A stretch of DNA of 64,000 nt from Azospirillum oryzae (lineage in GTDB: Bacteria > Pseudomonadota > Alphaproteobacteria > Azospirillales > Azospirillaceae), in assembly GCF_008364795.1 (NCBI RefSeq), contig NZ_VTTM01000009.1, positions 1-64,000 of the forward strand, given 5' to 3'. Positions within the stretch are counted from its first letter, which is position 1. Each line of letters opens with the position of its first letter. Both the position numbers and the translations under genes were made by a program. Below the pieces are notes generated by a model. The model was not told the origin of the DNA, did not search any database, and saw only the letters and a list, made by a program, of their open reading frames with translations. Positions 17,296-26,473 of this stretch are shown piece by piece.

Positions 17296-17844
17296 TCAGA
17301 TCTGGGCAAGCAGGTCCTTCAGCAGCGTCTCGCCCATCGGCCAGGGGCCGTGGCCGCTTGCACTGTTGATATGGCCGGCCTCGCCGGCATCGATGAAGTC
17401 GGCACCCCACAGCGCGGCGAAGCCGCAGGCGCGGGCGGCGCTGCAGTAGGGATCGCTGCGGCTGCCGACCACCACTGCCGGGAAGGGCAGGGGATCGGCC
17501 GGCACCGGGGCGAAGCGGCAGGCCTCGGCCGGCACCGTTCCGGGCGACTCGACGTCGGGCGGGGCGACCAGCAGGGCGGCGGCGACCTTGGCCGCGGCAT
17601 CGCCGTCCGCCGCCCAGCGTGCCACCAGGATGCAGGACAGGCTGTGCGCGACAAGCACTACCGGACCGGGTGCCGAGCGGACCGCATGGTCGAGCCGCTC
17701 CACCCACCGGTCGGGCTCCGGAGCGTCCCAATCGCTCAGCTCGACGCGGGTCAGGGCCGGCAGCCGGCCCTCCAGCCATGTCTGCCAGTGGTCGGGACCG
17801 GAGTTGCCGAGGCCGGGAAGCACCAGAATGGTCGGCTGCGTCAT
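17296..17844 (-). CDS. RBBP9/YdeN-type alpha/beta hydrolase
   Basis: 182 aa. A minimal serine hydrolase with nucleophile S68 in VAHSLSC, D131 in SRSDPYC and H158 in AGHIN, the family catalytic triad. The N-terminal ILVLPGLGNSGPDHWQTWLE is diagnostic of the RBBP9/YdeN family. Substrate unknown. Probably cytoplasmic. It is divergent from the chemoreceptor gene across 220 bp. Confidence 0.93.
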   Translation of the reverse strand: MTQPTILVLPGLGNSGPDHWQTWLEGRLPALTRVELSDWDAPEPDRWVERLDHAVRSAPGPVVLVAHSLSCILVARWAADGDAAAKVAAALLVAPPDVESPGTVPAEACRFAPVPADPLPFPAVVVGSRSDPYCSAARACGFAALWGADFIDAGEAGHINSASGHGPWPMGETLLKDLLAQI

Positions 17845-18064
17845 TCTTTCAACTCTTCGTTCGTAAATGTTGCGTGTAGTGTCGGAAGGTTACCTGCGAA
17901 TCGGAGAATTCTCTCCACGAGGTGGATCGGCATTCCCGGATGTCCTGAGCGGCGCGGTAAGCGGGGCCGTGGGTGGAGCGTCGGGCGGGTCATTTTGCGG
18001 GGCATCGGGCGTCGTCAGGCAATGATGACGGAAAACCATAAACGGGAAGAAGGGGAGAAGCGTC

Positions 18065-19291
18065 TTGGACATCAGCGCCACCATCGCACAGGAACTCTGC
18101 GAGTCCATCGGGCGGGAACTGGATTCCGTCGTGTCCTTCGTCGGTAAGGGCAGCAGCGTCGTCGCCTCCACCGCGCGGGAGCGGATCGGCACCACCCATC
18201 CGGCCGGCGCCGACATCATGGCCCGCCGCCTCGACGAGCGCGCCGTCAGCCGGGACGAGGCGGCCAAGTCCGGCGGCACCATGCGGGAAGGCTATGCCGT
18301 CGCCATCGATCTGGACGGCGACCGGGTCGGCGCGCTCGCCGTCGCCGGCCCGACGGAGCAGGCGCGCCGTTTCGCCCGCCTCGCCCGCCATTGGGTGGTG
18401 GCGACCCTGCGGGCCGAAACGGCGGAGACGCGCCGTCTCGCCCTGACGCGCGACCTGTCCGAGCGGGTGGAGCGCGAGGTCGGCGGAGTTGCCGCCGAAC
18501 TGGCGGAGGCCGGACGCAAACTGGAATCGGCGGTGGCCGCCGTCCGCTCCGCCGGGACGGAGGGGCTGCGGCAGGCCGCCGATGCCGCCGGTGCGGCCCG
18601 CGCCGTCGACGGATCGGTCAGCGCCATCGCCGGCATGCTGGACCGGCTGGCCTCCACCTCCGACCAGATCTCCGGCGACACCAGCAAGGCGCGGGAGATC
18701 AGTCTGGCCGCGGCGTCGGACAGCGACCGCGCCACCACGGTGATGAACTCGCTGCGATCCGCCGCCGAACAGATCGCCAGCGTGGTGAAGCTGATCAACG
18801 CCATCGCCAGCCAGACCAACCTGCTGGCGCTGAACGCCACCATCGAGGCGGCGCGGGCGGGCGAAGCCGGGCGCGGCTTCGCCGTCGTCGCCAACGAGGT
18901 GAAGGCGCTGTCGCGCCAGACGGCCGACGCCACCAAGCAGATCGCCGATCAGGTCGCCAATCTGCAGAAGGAGACCGCTGCGGTGGACGAGGCGCTGGGC
19001 CGCATCCACTCCACCATCGGCTCGATCCAGACGATCAACGGCACGGTCGCCGCGGCAATCGACGAACAGGCGGCCCTGACTTCGGATGTCGCACGCTCGC
19101 TCGACCAGTCGCGCCAGGACGCCATGGCCGCGGAGCAGCGGATCGGCGATGCCGAACAGACGTTGGGCGGCGTGACCCGCCAGTTGGAGGAACTGTCGAC
19201 GCTGGGCCGCACCATCGCGGAACGGGCCGGCGGCCTGGGCAGCGGCATTGGCGGCCGGATCGCCGACGTGCTGCGTCAGGTGCGCAATTAG
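18065..19291 (+). CDS. Soluble methyl-accepting chemotaxis protein with sugar-diacid-recognition-like domain
   Basis: 408 aa with no membrane segment, so a cytoplasmic receptor. The N-terminus (AQELCESIGRELDSVVSFVG, then ERIGTTHPAGADIMARR and MREGYAVAIDLDGDRVGALA) resembles the CdaR-type diacid-recognition domain. The rest is an MCP signalling coiled coil with the hairpin tip ASQTNLLALNATIEAARAG. The start is taken as TTG at 18065 because AGGGGAG (18051-18057) is ideally placed and the next ATG would cut into the sensor domain. The stop codon abuts, with no gap, the stop of the methyltransferase gene on the other strand. Confidence 0.88.
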   Translation: MDISATIAQELCESIGRELDSVVSFVGKGSSVVASTARERIGTTHPAGADIMARRLDERAVSRDEAAKSGGTMREGYAVAIDLDGDRVGALAVAGPTEQARRFARLARHWVVATLRAETAETRRLALTRDLSERVEREVGGVAAELAEAGRKLESAVAAVRSAGTEGLRQAADAAGAARAVDGSVSAIAGMLDRLASTSDQISGDTSKAREISLAAASDSDRATTVMNSLRSAAEQIASVVKLINAIASQTNLLALNATIEAARAGEAGRGFAVVANEVKALSRQTADATKQIADQVANLQKETAAVDEALGRIHSTIGSIQTINGTVAAAIDEQAALTSDVARSLDQSRQDAMAAEQRIGDAEQTLGGVTRQLEELSTLGRTIAERAGGLGSGIGGRIADVLRQVRN

Positions 19292-20116
19292 TCAGGTCCG
19301 GGGATAGGGCTGCTGGCAGTCGACGGAGTCGCCGCCGGGTATGGTGGCTCCGGCGATGGTGGTGCGGGCGCTGCCGCTGCGGGCGGCGGGGGCCGCACCG
19401 CCCGGCAGCGGCACGATCAGCCGGCGCTTCACCGGCTGCTGCGCCGCGCGGCGCGACACGCCGGCGAAGATCTGCTTCGACGCCTCGATCATCGTCACCC
19501 CGGCGAAGGCCTTGAACCAGCGCCCGCCGACCTCTTCCCAGGCCGGCGCGGTCTTCTGCAGGAAATGCGAGCGCAACGGCGGCATGAACAGGGCATGGCG
19601 CGTGCGTTCCGGCACGAACATGGTGTCGCGCAACACCTGCTTCAGCTGGGAGGCGGAATAGGGGAATCCGTGGCCGAAGGGCGTCCAGTCGGCGCGCGCC
19701 CACAGGCCGCGGCGGTTCGGCACCACCGCCAGCACCCGGCCGCCGCCGGCCAGCACCCGCCAGATCTCGCGCATCATCGGCCGCAGCTGTTCGGTGCCTT
19801 CAAGTCCATGGACCAGAAGCACACGGTCGATGGTGTTGTCGCCGAAGGGCAGGTCGGCCTCGTCGCCCAGCGCCACCATGCCCGGCCCTTCCGCCGGCCA
19901 GAAGCTGACGCCCTGGCTGGCCGGCATCACCGCCACCACCCGGTCGGCCTCGCCCATGAAAGGACGCAGGTACGGCGTGGTATAGCCGACGCCGAGCACG
20001 ATCTGGTTGCGCACGTCCGGCCAGATGGTGCGGATGCGCCGCCGGATCATCCGCTGGGCGGTGCGCCCCAATCCGGACTCGTAGAACTCCCTCAGATCGA
20101 CGATATCTGTGTACAT
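19292..20116 (-). CDS. SAM-dependent methyltransferase-like protein next to gloB
   Basis: 274 aa. A class I methyltransferase-like fold: the SAM-site strand is VLGVGYTTPYLRPFMGE, followed by the acidic FGDNTIDRVLLVHGLE motif IV region and MREIWRVLAGGGRVLAVVPN, as in methyltransf_11 proteins. The glycine loop is degenerate (GVGYTTPYL), so catalysis is not certain. It starts at the ATG at 20116, 54 bp from the divergent gloB start; this divergent pairing is common in alphaproteobacteria as far as I recall. The C-terminal ~50 residues are basic and Pro/Ala-rich. Confidence 0.85.
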   Translation of the reverse strand: MYTDIVDLREFYESGLGRTAQRMIRRRIRTIWPDVRNQIVLGVGYTTPYLRPFMGEADRVVAVMPASQGVSFWPAEGPGMVALGDEADLPFGDNTIDRVLLVHGLEGTEQLRPMMREIWRVLAGGGRVLAVVPNRRGLWARADWTPFGHGFPYSASQLKQVLRDTMFVPERTRHALFMPPLRSHFLQKTAPAWEEVGGRWFKAFAGVTMIEASKQIFAGVSRRAAQQPVKRRLIVPLPGGAAPAARSGSARTTIAGATIPGGDSVDCQQPYPRT

Positions 20117-20170
20117 GGTATCCCAAGCGTAACACGGGTTTCGTATCGCAACAGCAGGGAGTCCGCTGCC

Positions 20171-20938
20171 GTGGAGGTAATTCTCGTTCCGGCTTTCGCC
20201 GACAACTATATCTATGTGCTGCGCGACGCGGCATCCGGCAAGGTCGGCGTGGTCGATCCCGGCGACGCCGCCCCGGTGCAGGCCGAGTTGGAGCGGCGGG
20301 GCTGGTCCCTCACCCACATTTTCCTGACCCATCACCACGACGACCATATCGGCGGCGCCGAGGAGCTGAAGGCCCGCTATCGCGCCAGCGTGGTCGGCGC
20401 CCGCGCCGACGCCCACCGCATCCCCGGCCTGGATGTGATGCTCGGCGACGGCGACCGCACGGTGTTCGGCGAGCAGACCGCCCGCGTCTTCACGGTGCCC
20501 GGTCACACCAGCGGCCATATCGCCTTCTGGTTCGAAGCGGCGGAGACCCTGTTCAGCGGCGACACGCTGTTCTCGCTCGGCTGCGGCCGGCTGTTCGAAG
20601 GCACGCCGGCCCAGATGTGGGACTCGCTGCAGAACCTGCGGTCACTGACCGATTCGACCCGCGTCTATTGCGGTCACGAATACACCCAGTCGAACGGTCG
20701 CTTCGCCCTGACGGTCGATCCGGACAACGCCGCCCTGCACCAGCGGATGGAGGAGGTCGCGGCTCTGCGCGAGCGGAACCAGCCGACGATTCCCACCACC
20801 ATCGGGATGGAACGCCGCACCAACCCCTTCCTGCGCGCCGACGACCCCGGTGTCCAGTCCGCCATCGGCATGTCCGGCGCCCCGTCGGTGGAGGTGTTCG
20901 CCGAACTGCGCCGGCGCAAGGATCATTTCCGGGGATGA
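20171..20938 (+). CDS. gloB: Hydroxyacylglutathione hydrolase (glyoxalase II)
   Basis: 255 aa. It hydrolyses S-D-lactoylglutathione to D-lactate and glutathione. The binuclear metal motif THHHDDH (H54, H56, D58, H59) is intact, with GHTSGHIAF, SGDTLFSLGCGRLFEG and CGHEYTQSN following in order, and the typical C-terminal glutathione-binding region (ERRTNPFLR). The start is GTG at 20171, with AGGGAG (20156-20161) nine bases upstream; no ATG fits. It is followed after 82 bp by a GST gene, so both handle glutathione chemistry. Confidence 0.97.
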   Translation: MEVILVPAFADNYIYVLRDAASGKVGVVDPGDAAPVQAELERRGWSLTHIFLTHHHDDHIGGAEELKARYRASVVGARADAHRIPGLDVMLGDGDRTVFGEQTARVFTVPGHTSGHIAFWFEAAETLFSGDTLFSLGCGRLFEGTPAQMWDSLQNLRSLTDSTRVYCGHEYTQSNGRFALTVDPDNAALHQRMEEVAALRERNQPTIPTTIGMERRTNPFLRADDPGVQSAIGMSGAPSVEVFAELRRRKDHFRG

Positions 20939-21020
20939 GGGTTGCCGGCCCGACGGTGGACCGGCGATCCGGCCTGCCGCTAGCCTGTCTTCAATCAATC
21001 CCGAAATGGAAGGAGCGTCC

Positions 21021-21626
21021 ATGTTGAAGCTGCGCTGGAGCGCCACCTCGCCCTATGTGCGCAAGGTGATGATGGTGGTGATCGAACGCGGGCTGGAGGA
21101 CCGGGTGGAGCGGGTGACGACCGATCCCTGGTCGGCCGACACCGACCTGCCCGAGGACAACCCGCTGGGCAAGGTGCCGGCATTGACGCTGGAGGACGGC
21201 ACCACCCTGTTCGACAGCCCGGTGATCGTCGAGTATCTCGATTCGCTGGGCGACCGGGCGCCGCTGCTTCCGCCCGCCGGCCCGGCCCGTTGGGCAGCGC
21301 TGCGGCTGCAGGCCATCGCCGACGGCGTCTGCGACGCCGCCATCCTGCGCCGGCTGGAATCCATGCGCCCGGACGGCGAGAAATCTGCCAACTGGATGGA
21401 GCGCCAGCGCAAGGCGGTCGCCCGCTCGCTCGATCTGCTGGAGGCCGAGGCCGCGTCGCTGGACGGCGAGGCCACCATCGGCACGCTGGCGGTGCTGGTT
21501 GCACTCGGCTACCTCGACTTCCGCTTCGGAGATGAGGATTGGCGCGAGGGTCGGCCGGCGCTGACCGCATGGTTCGCCAAGGCCTCCGACCGCGACAGCC
21601 TGCGGCGGACGGCGCCGCCGGTGTGA
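21021..21626 (+). CDS. Glutathione S-transferase
   Basis: 201 aa. The thioredoxin-like N-terminal domain starts LKLRWSATSPYVRKVMM, has the cis-proline GKVPALTLEDG and the glutathione gamma-glutamyl site DSPVIVEYL. An all-helical C-terminal domain follows (ANWMERQRKAVARSLDLLE). AAGGAGC lies six bases before the ATG. Likely co-transcribed with gloB and ended by a hairpin at 21633-21662. Substrate unknown. Confidence 0.94.
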   Translation: MLKLRWSATSPYVRKVMMVVIERGLEDRVERVTTDPWSADTDLPEDNPLGKVPALTLEDGTTLFDSPVIVEYLDSLGDRAPLLPPAGPARWAALRLQAIADGVCDAAILRRLESMRPDGEKSANWMERQRKAVARSLDLLEAEAASLDGEATIGTLAVLVALGYLDFRFGDEDWREGRPALTAWFAKASDRDSLRRTAPPV

Positions 21627-21632
21627 TAGAAG

Positions 21633-21662
21633 GCAAGCGCCGGGCACCTGTCCGGCGCTTGC
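21633..21662 (+). terminator. Hairpin terminator after the GST gene
   Basis: A perfect 11-bp stem, GCAAGCGCCGG (21633-21643) with CCGGCGCTTGC (21652-21662), loops over eight bases seven bases past the stop codon. Only a weak T-rich tail (TTACGATTGTT) follows. Confidence 0.65.
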
Positions 21663-21899
21663 TTACGATTGTTCGAACGGTCAGCGTGGTTCCGGTTCTC
21701 GGAGCGCCTCCAAATCTTGTTTTCGAGAGGAATGCGCTTAGGTACACAACCAGAAAGCACCAGCATCAAGAATTTATTCAAGGAAACGGGTGTTTCCGAT
21801 CATTAACATCCTCAAAAAGTGTGTCGATGGGTTGATGCATGGCCTGCTTGCGATGTAGGTTGTGCTCGTTGTTTTTCATCAACTCATAAGGACACGCAA

Positions 21900-22343
21900 A
21901 TGGTTGATTTTACGGTTGTCAATCCGACCAAGGACAGCTTCCGGACCGGCGTCAATATCAATCAGCCGTTCGAACTGGGAATCATTACGGTCGGCAATCC
22001 GACGGTGGGATCCGGCACCCTTGTTACCTTCGTTTCCAACACGCTGATTGCGAACGGGCAGTATGCTGCTTTCGGCAACAGCGGTAATTTCCAGATCAAT
22101 GTCACGCCGAACGGCGCCAATTTCTCCGTCGCGATCGAAATCACCGGTTCCTTCGGCGGCAACGGCCGTTCCTTCACGGCCAATGCGAGCCAGAACGAGA
22201 ACACCATCACTCTGACCGACATCAACGATCCGAGCACGACGGTCGTAATTTCGCAGAACAACGGCAGCTTTCTGACGGATGGCAAGATCGACATCGGCCC
22301 GAGCTGGGTCCCGGTGACTCTGTACATCGATTCCGACGTCTGA
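21900..22343 (+). CDS. Unknown beta-rich protein (147 aa) in an AT-richer islet
   Basis: The protein is Asn/Thr/Ser/Gly-rich, lacks cysteine and signal peptide, and alternates polar and hydrophobic residues throughout (FQINVTPNGANFSVAIEITG, ENTITLTDI, WVPVTLYIDSDV), which predicts a single beta-sandwich-like domain. AAGGA sits 9-13 bases before the ATG at 21900, and a clean terminator follows, so it is a monocistronic gene. Both the gene and its flanks are visibly less GC-rich than the genome around them, suggesting transfer. No family is recognised; secretion without a leader, or a lectin-like role, are only guesses. Confidence 0.75.
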   Translation: MVDFTVVNPTKDSFRTGVNINQPFELGIITVGNPTVGSGTLVTFVSNTLIANGQYAAFGNSGNFQINVTPNGANFSVAIEITGSFGGNGRSFTANASQNENTITLTDINDPSTTVVISQNNGSFLTDGKIDIGPSWVPVTLYIDSDV

Positions 22344-22373
22344 TCTCGTCTTTCCTGTTACAGTGGCATTGCT

Positions 22374-22417
22374 GAAGGAGGTCCGGTGTATTCCACCGTT
22401 CCTCCTTCGTTATTTTC
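22374..22417 (+). terminator. Terminator of the unknown beta-rich gene
   Basis: GAAGGAGG (22374-22381) pairs with CCTCCTTC (22401-22408), with an inner CGGTG/CACCG stem (22384-22388 with 22394-22398), followed by GTTATTTTCT. A good intrinsic terminator 30 bases after the stop. Confidence 0.8.
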
Positions 22418-22538
22418 TACCTTCGCTAGAAAATTTGAGATGATGGTCGCCGCAATCTGACGGCCGATGTCGTCTGGATTGTGCGTCGCGAAAACTTCAT
22501 CCAACCGTCACCGATTCATCCAACCAGAAGGGCTACCC

Positions 22539-25205
22539 ATGGCGCCGGCCGGCTCGCGGAGAACCGCGGGCGCGGCGCGGACAACCTCCAAGCCACGGGT
22601 GGCCCATATGGCAAAGCCAGTCGACCAGCGCCGACGGTCCGGCATCAAGTCGAAGATGCTGATCGCCTTCGGCACCGTGGCGGCACTTCCCTGCATCGCC
22701 GCGGTGGTGGGCTGGATGTCCTATGGCGCCGTCCGCGGCCATGTCGCCGACATCACCGGCACGCAGGTGCCGGTGCTCAGCGCTGCCCATGGCCTCGCCA
22801 CCACGACGGCACGGGTACTGGCGCTGGGACCGTTGATCGACGCCGCAACCTCTGAGGAGGATCTGGCCCGGCTGCGCAGCGCCGTCGAGGCGCAGCGCGG
22901 GGCGCTGGACGGGCAGCTTGCCCGGCTGGCCGGCGGGCATGGCGATGCCGACCGCGTCGCGGAACTGACCGGTACCGCCCGTTCGCTGCTCGGCACCATC
23001 GATGCGTTGGGGACGGCGACCGGTCGGCGGCTCACCCTGCAGGAACAGCGCAGCGGCCGGCTGGCGGAACTGAGCGACATTCACACCAAGCTGCTCGCCG
23101 CGCTGAAGCCGGACATGCAGGCCTCGCGCGGGCAACTGGCCCAGGCGATTGCCGCGATGGTCGAGGCGACTTCGCAATCCTCCGCGGTGATCGGCGCGGA
23201 ACTGGGGCAGACGGTTATCCCGCTTTTCCAACTGCGTGGAGCGGAGGCCGCCCTGGCGAAATCGCTGCTGATCGGCGCGTTCGAGACCGACCGGTCGAAG
23301 GTGATGTCGCTGTCGACCGACTTCGACTCCGCGCTGTCCGACCTGCAGGGCGCGTTGCGTCCGCTGGCGAAGAGCGAGGCGGCGGCCCCGGTGGTGGCGG
23401 CGATCAATGAACTGGCGGGGTATGGCGACGGCGACAAGAGCGTCTATACCCGCCGCGTCCGCCAACTCACCCCGGGCATTCCGGAAGCGGAGGCGCACAA
23501 GCTGGCCGAGTCGCTGGTGGCCGGCGTCGACGACATCGTCCGGCTGGACCGCGACGCCAACGCCCGCATGCTGCCGCTGATGCTGAATTCGCGCGGCCGA
23601 ATCGCCGAGGCCGGCAACGCCATCGCCGAGCGGATGCAGGACCTGTCGACCAATGTCGTGCCGGCGGCCCAGCACCGCTACACCGTGCTGAGCGGCCTGA
23701 TGGCCGACGCCAACCTGCTGGCCGGCAAGTTGGCCGAGGCCGGCAATGCGGAAACGCCGGCCCGCCTGGCCACCGCACGCCGCACACTCGATCCGCTGGC
23801 GGCGACGATCCGCGCCACTTTGAAGGACTCGAACGACGATCTGGGCGCGGAGGTCCGCCGGCTGGCGGAGCGGCTGCTGGCGCTTGGCTTCGGCGACGAC
23901 GGTATCCTGGCTCTGCGCGCCGGCGAACTGGCGGCCTATGCCGAGAACGCCACGCTGATCGACAGCAACCGCAGCACCGGCGCCGCCCTGACCGCCATGG
24001 TCGACGGGCTGGTCCAATCGGCGGAGCGGGCGGCCGCCGACGGGGCCGCCGCCGCCCATGACGCGCTGGAGCGCACCAACGAGATCCAGTTCCTGCTGGC
24101 GACCGCCGGCGTGCTGCTGGCCGGGCTGATCGTCTCGCTCTATGTCGGGCGCCGCGTCGTCGGCCGGATGGAGGCGCTGGCCGACGCCATGCGCCGGGTC
24201 GCCGACGGCGACCTGACGGTGGAGCAGAAGGCCGACGGCAACGACGAGATCACCGACATGGCCCGCGCCCTGTTCGTCTTCATCGCCAATGCCCGCGCCA
24301 TGGAAGAGGCGCATGAGAAGGTGGAGGTCGAGCGCCGCAACGCCGCGTCGGCCCGTCGGACAAGCATGCTGGAGATCGCCGACCAGTTCGAACGCAACGT
24401 GCTGAGCAGCGTCGAGACCCTGGCCGAGGCCGCCCGCGTCATGGCCTCCCGGGCCCGTTCGCTGACCGACATCGCCGCCAACGCCAACGACCGCGCCGAA
24501 GCCGCCATGCAGCTGTCCGGCGAGATGGCCGCCGGGATCCAGCAGGTGGCGACCGCCGCCTCGGAAATCTCGCAGTCCATCGCCGAGATCAGCAAGCGCA
24601 CCGGGGAATCGGCCCGCATCATCGGCGACACCGCCGCCGGGGCGGAGCAAGTGAAGGCGACCGTCGCCGACCTGTCGAGCACGGCGGGCGAGATCGGCAC
24701 CGTCGTCGGGCTGATCGACGAGATCGCCGGCCAGACCAACCTGCTGGCGCTGAACGCCACCATCGAGGCGGCGAGGGCGGGGGAGATGGGCCGCGGTTTC
24801 GCGGTGGTCGCGGGGGAGGTGAAGGCCCTTGCCGGCCAGACCGCCCAGGCCACCGCCGAGATCGCCCGCCAGATCGCCGCGACCCAGGCGGCCAGCCGCG
24901 AAACGGCGGAGGTGGTGGCGACCATGACCGGCAGCGTCCAGCGCATCGAATCCAACGCCTCGGCCATCGCCGCGGCGGTGGAGGAGCAGGCGATGATCAC
25001 GTCGAGCATCGTTGACAGCTCCCACCGCGTCGCGGTCGGCACCCAGGCGGCCTCGGACCACGTCGCCGGCCTGTCGGAGGCGGCCGCCAAGGTGCGCACC
25101 CAGGCCGGCGACGTGCTGCAGGTGGCGGAAAGCCTGTCGCACGAGGCGACCAGCCTCGGTTCCGCCGTCCACCTGTTCCTTCAGGAAATCCGGGCCGCGC
25201 GATGA
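22539..25205 (+). CDS. Methyl-accepting chemotaxis protein with very long periplasmic domain
   Basis: 888 aa. An Arg-rich cytoplasmic N-tail (1-38) precedes TM1 (about 40-62) and a ~450-residue helical periplasmic sensor ending at TM2 (about 518-538). A HAMP domain (RMEALADAMRRVADGDLTV) and the MCP signalling helix with tip AGQTNLLALNATIEAARAG follow. Inside the sensor, a motif of the type GxGDxS/G...R recurs near residues 294 and 450 (YGDGDKSVYTRR, LGFGDDGILALRAGEL), suggesting two bundled modules. The ATG at 22539 follows AGAAGGG; another in-frame ATG lies at 22608. It has the same layout as the receptor at 47581-50217. The ligand is unknown. Confidence 0.92.
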   Translation: MAPAGSRRTAGAARTTSKPRVAHMAKPVDQRRRSGIKSKMLIAFGTVAALPCIAAVVGWMSYGAVRGHVADITGTQVPVLSAAHGLATTTARVLALGPLIDAATSEEDLARLRSAVEAQRGALDGQLARLAGGHGDADRVAELTGTARSLLGTIDALGTATGRRLTLQEQRSGRLAELSDIHTKLLAALKPDMQASRGQLAQAIAAMVEATSQSSAVIGAELGQTVIPLFQLRGAEAALAKSLLIGAFETDRSKVMSLSTDFDSALSDLQGALRPLAKSEAAAPVVAAINELAGYGDGDKSVYTRRVRQLTPGIPEAEAHKLAESLVAGVDDIVRLDRDANARMLPLMLNSRGRIAEAGNAIAERMQDLSTNVVPAAQHRYTVLSGLMADANLLAGKLAEAGNAETPARLATARRTLDPLAATIRATLKDSNDDLGAEVRRLAERLLALGFGDDGILALRAGELAAYAENATLIDSNRSTGAALTAMVDGLVQSAERAAADGAAAAHDALERTNEIQFLLATAGVLLAGLIVSLYVGRRVVGRMEALADAMRRVADGDLTVEQKADGNDEITDMARALFVFIANARAMEEAHEKVEVERRNAASARRTSMLEIADQFERNVLSSVETLAEAARVMASRARSLTDIAANANDRAEAAMQLSGEMAAGIQQVATAASEISQSIAEISKRTGESARIIGDTAAGAEQVKATVADLSSTAGEIGTVVGLIDEIAGQTNLLALNATIEAARAGEMGRGFAVVAGEVKALAGQTAQATAEIARQIAATQAASRETAEVVATMTGSVQRIESNASAIAAAVEEQAMITSSIVDSSHRVAVGTQAASDHVAGLSEAAAKVRTQAGDVLQVAESLSHEATSLGSAVHLFLQEIRAAR

Positions 25206-25233
25206 GCGTGCGGCTTCGGGCAAGAGCGGGTCG

Positions 25234-25289
25234 GTTTCATAAAACTGACACGTAAACAAAACAAACCCGTCACTGGCGGCGGCTATGGT
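25234..25289 (+). promoter_or_regulatory. Candidate Pho box and promoter of pstS
   Basis: GTTTCAT-AAAA-CTGACAC (25234-25251) matches the PhoB box layout of two CTGTCAT-like heptamers spaced by four bases. A further heptamer, CCGTCAC (25267-25273), keeps the 11-bp phase. TATGGT (25284-25289) lies ten bases beyond that, where a PhoB-dependent -10 element is expected. This predicts phosphate-starvation control; binding is inferred. Confidence 0.6.
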
Positions 25290-25382
25290 CACCGCGACGA
25301 AGAAGGCGGGTTACGACGTCCGGCCGAGGCCGGGCATTTCTCCAACCCAACGACACCGTCCAAACCTATCGGGAGTTTTGCC

Positions 25383-26459
25383 GTGAAAACCATGACTTCG
25401 GCGTTCGTTCGCTGCGCCGCCTTCGGTGCCCTGGCCGCTCTGTCCGTGTCGGTCGCCCCGCTGTCGGTCGCCTCGGCCGCCGACATCTCCGGCGCCGGTG
25501 CCACCTTCCCGTATCCGATCTATGCCAAGTGGGCCGACGCCTACAAGAAGGAGACGGGCACGGGCCTGAACTACCAGTCGATCGGTTCGGGCGGTGGCAT
25601 CAAGCAGATCAAGGCCAAGACGGTCACCTTCGGCGCGTCGGACATGCCGCTGAAGCCGGAAGAGCTGGAGCAGGCCGGTCTGATCCAGTTCCCGATGATC
25701 ATGGGCGGCGTGGTTCCGGTCGTGAACCTGAAGGGCATCAAGGCCGGCGAGGTCAAGCTGTCGGGTACCGTTCTCGCCAACATCTACATGGGCGAGATCA
25801 CCAAGTGGAACGACCCGCAGATCAAGGAGCTGAACCCGAACGTCAACCTGCCGAACACCGCCATCGCTCCGGTCTACCGCTCTGACGGGTCGGGCACCAA
25901 CTTCCTGTTCACCGACTACCTGTCGAAGACCAGCCCGAAGTTCAAGACCCAGATCGGCGCCAACACCTCCGTCCAGTGGCCGGCCGGCATCGGCGCCAAG
26001 GGCAACGAGGGCGTGGCCAACATGGTCAAGCAGACGGACGGCTCGATCGGCTACGTCGAATACGCCTACGCCAAGCAGAACAACATCACCCACCTCGACC
26101 TGCAGAACAAGGACGGCAAGACCGTCGCTCCGAAGATCGAGGCCTTCCAGGCTGCCGCCGCCAACGCCGATTGGGCTAACAGCAAGGGCTACTACGTCCT
26201 GCTGACGGACGAGCCGGGTGCGGAGAGCTGGCCGATCACCGGCGCCAGCTTCATCCTGATGTACAAGAACCCGCAGGACGCCTCGGCTTCCGCCGAAGCG
26301 CTGAAGTTCTTCGACTGGGCCTATAAGAACGGCTCCAAGATGGCGACCGAGCTGGACTATGTCCCGATGCCGGACTCGGTGGTGTCGCTGGTCCAGAAGA
26401 CCTGGTCGCAGACCATCCAGGCCGACGGCAAGCCGATCTGGACCGCGTCGGCCAAGTAA
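25383..26459 (+). CDS. pstS: Phosphate ABC transporter substrate-binding protein PstS
   Basis: 358 aa. The periplasmic phosphate receptor. A signal peptide (about 1-35, ending SVASAA) precedes DISGAGATFPYPIYAKWADA. Phosphate-contact motifs are visible: GSGGGIKQIKAKTVTFGASD, and YRSDGSGTNF. The start is GTG at 25383 with GGGAG (25371-25375) seven bases away; an ATG three codons later is less well placed. First gene of pstSCAB, under a candidate Pho box and separated from pstC by two hairpins. Confidence 0.97.
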   Translation: MKTMTSAFVRCAAFGALAALSVSVAPLSVASAADISGAGATFPYPIYAKWADAYKKETGTGLNYQSIGSGGGIKQIKAKTVTFGASDMPLKPEELEQAGLIQFPMIMGGVVPVVNLKGIKAGEVKLSGTVLANIYMGEITKWNDPQIKELNPNVNLPNTAIAPVYRSDGSGTNFLFTDYLSKTSPKFKTQIGANTSVQWPAGIGAKGNEGVANMVKQTDGSIGYVEYAYAKQNNITHLDLQNKDGKTVAPKIEAFQAAAANADWANSKGYYVLLTDEPGAESWPITGASFILMYKNPQDASASAEALKFFDWAYKNGSKMATELDYVPMPDSVVSLVQKTWSQTIQADGKPIWTASAK

Positions 26460-26473
26460 CCACGGCCAACCGA

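Noticed and set aside
19289..19294. Zero-gap stop-to-stop junction of the soluble chemoreceptor and the methyltransferase-like gene as a functional overlap
   Set aside because: Tight convergent packing occurs several times here (for example 5453/5460 and 16144/16152), so it is not special.
22533..25292. A 919-codon open frame antisense to a chemoreceptor
   Set aside because: The plus strand encodes a full chemoreceptor with the conserved tip; the antisense frame is a composition artefact.
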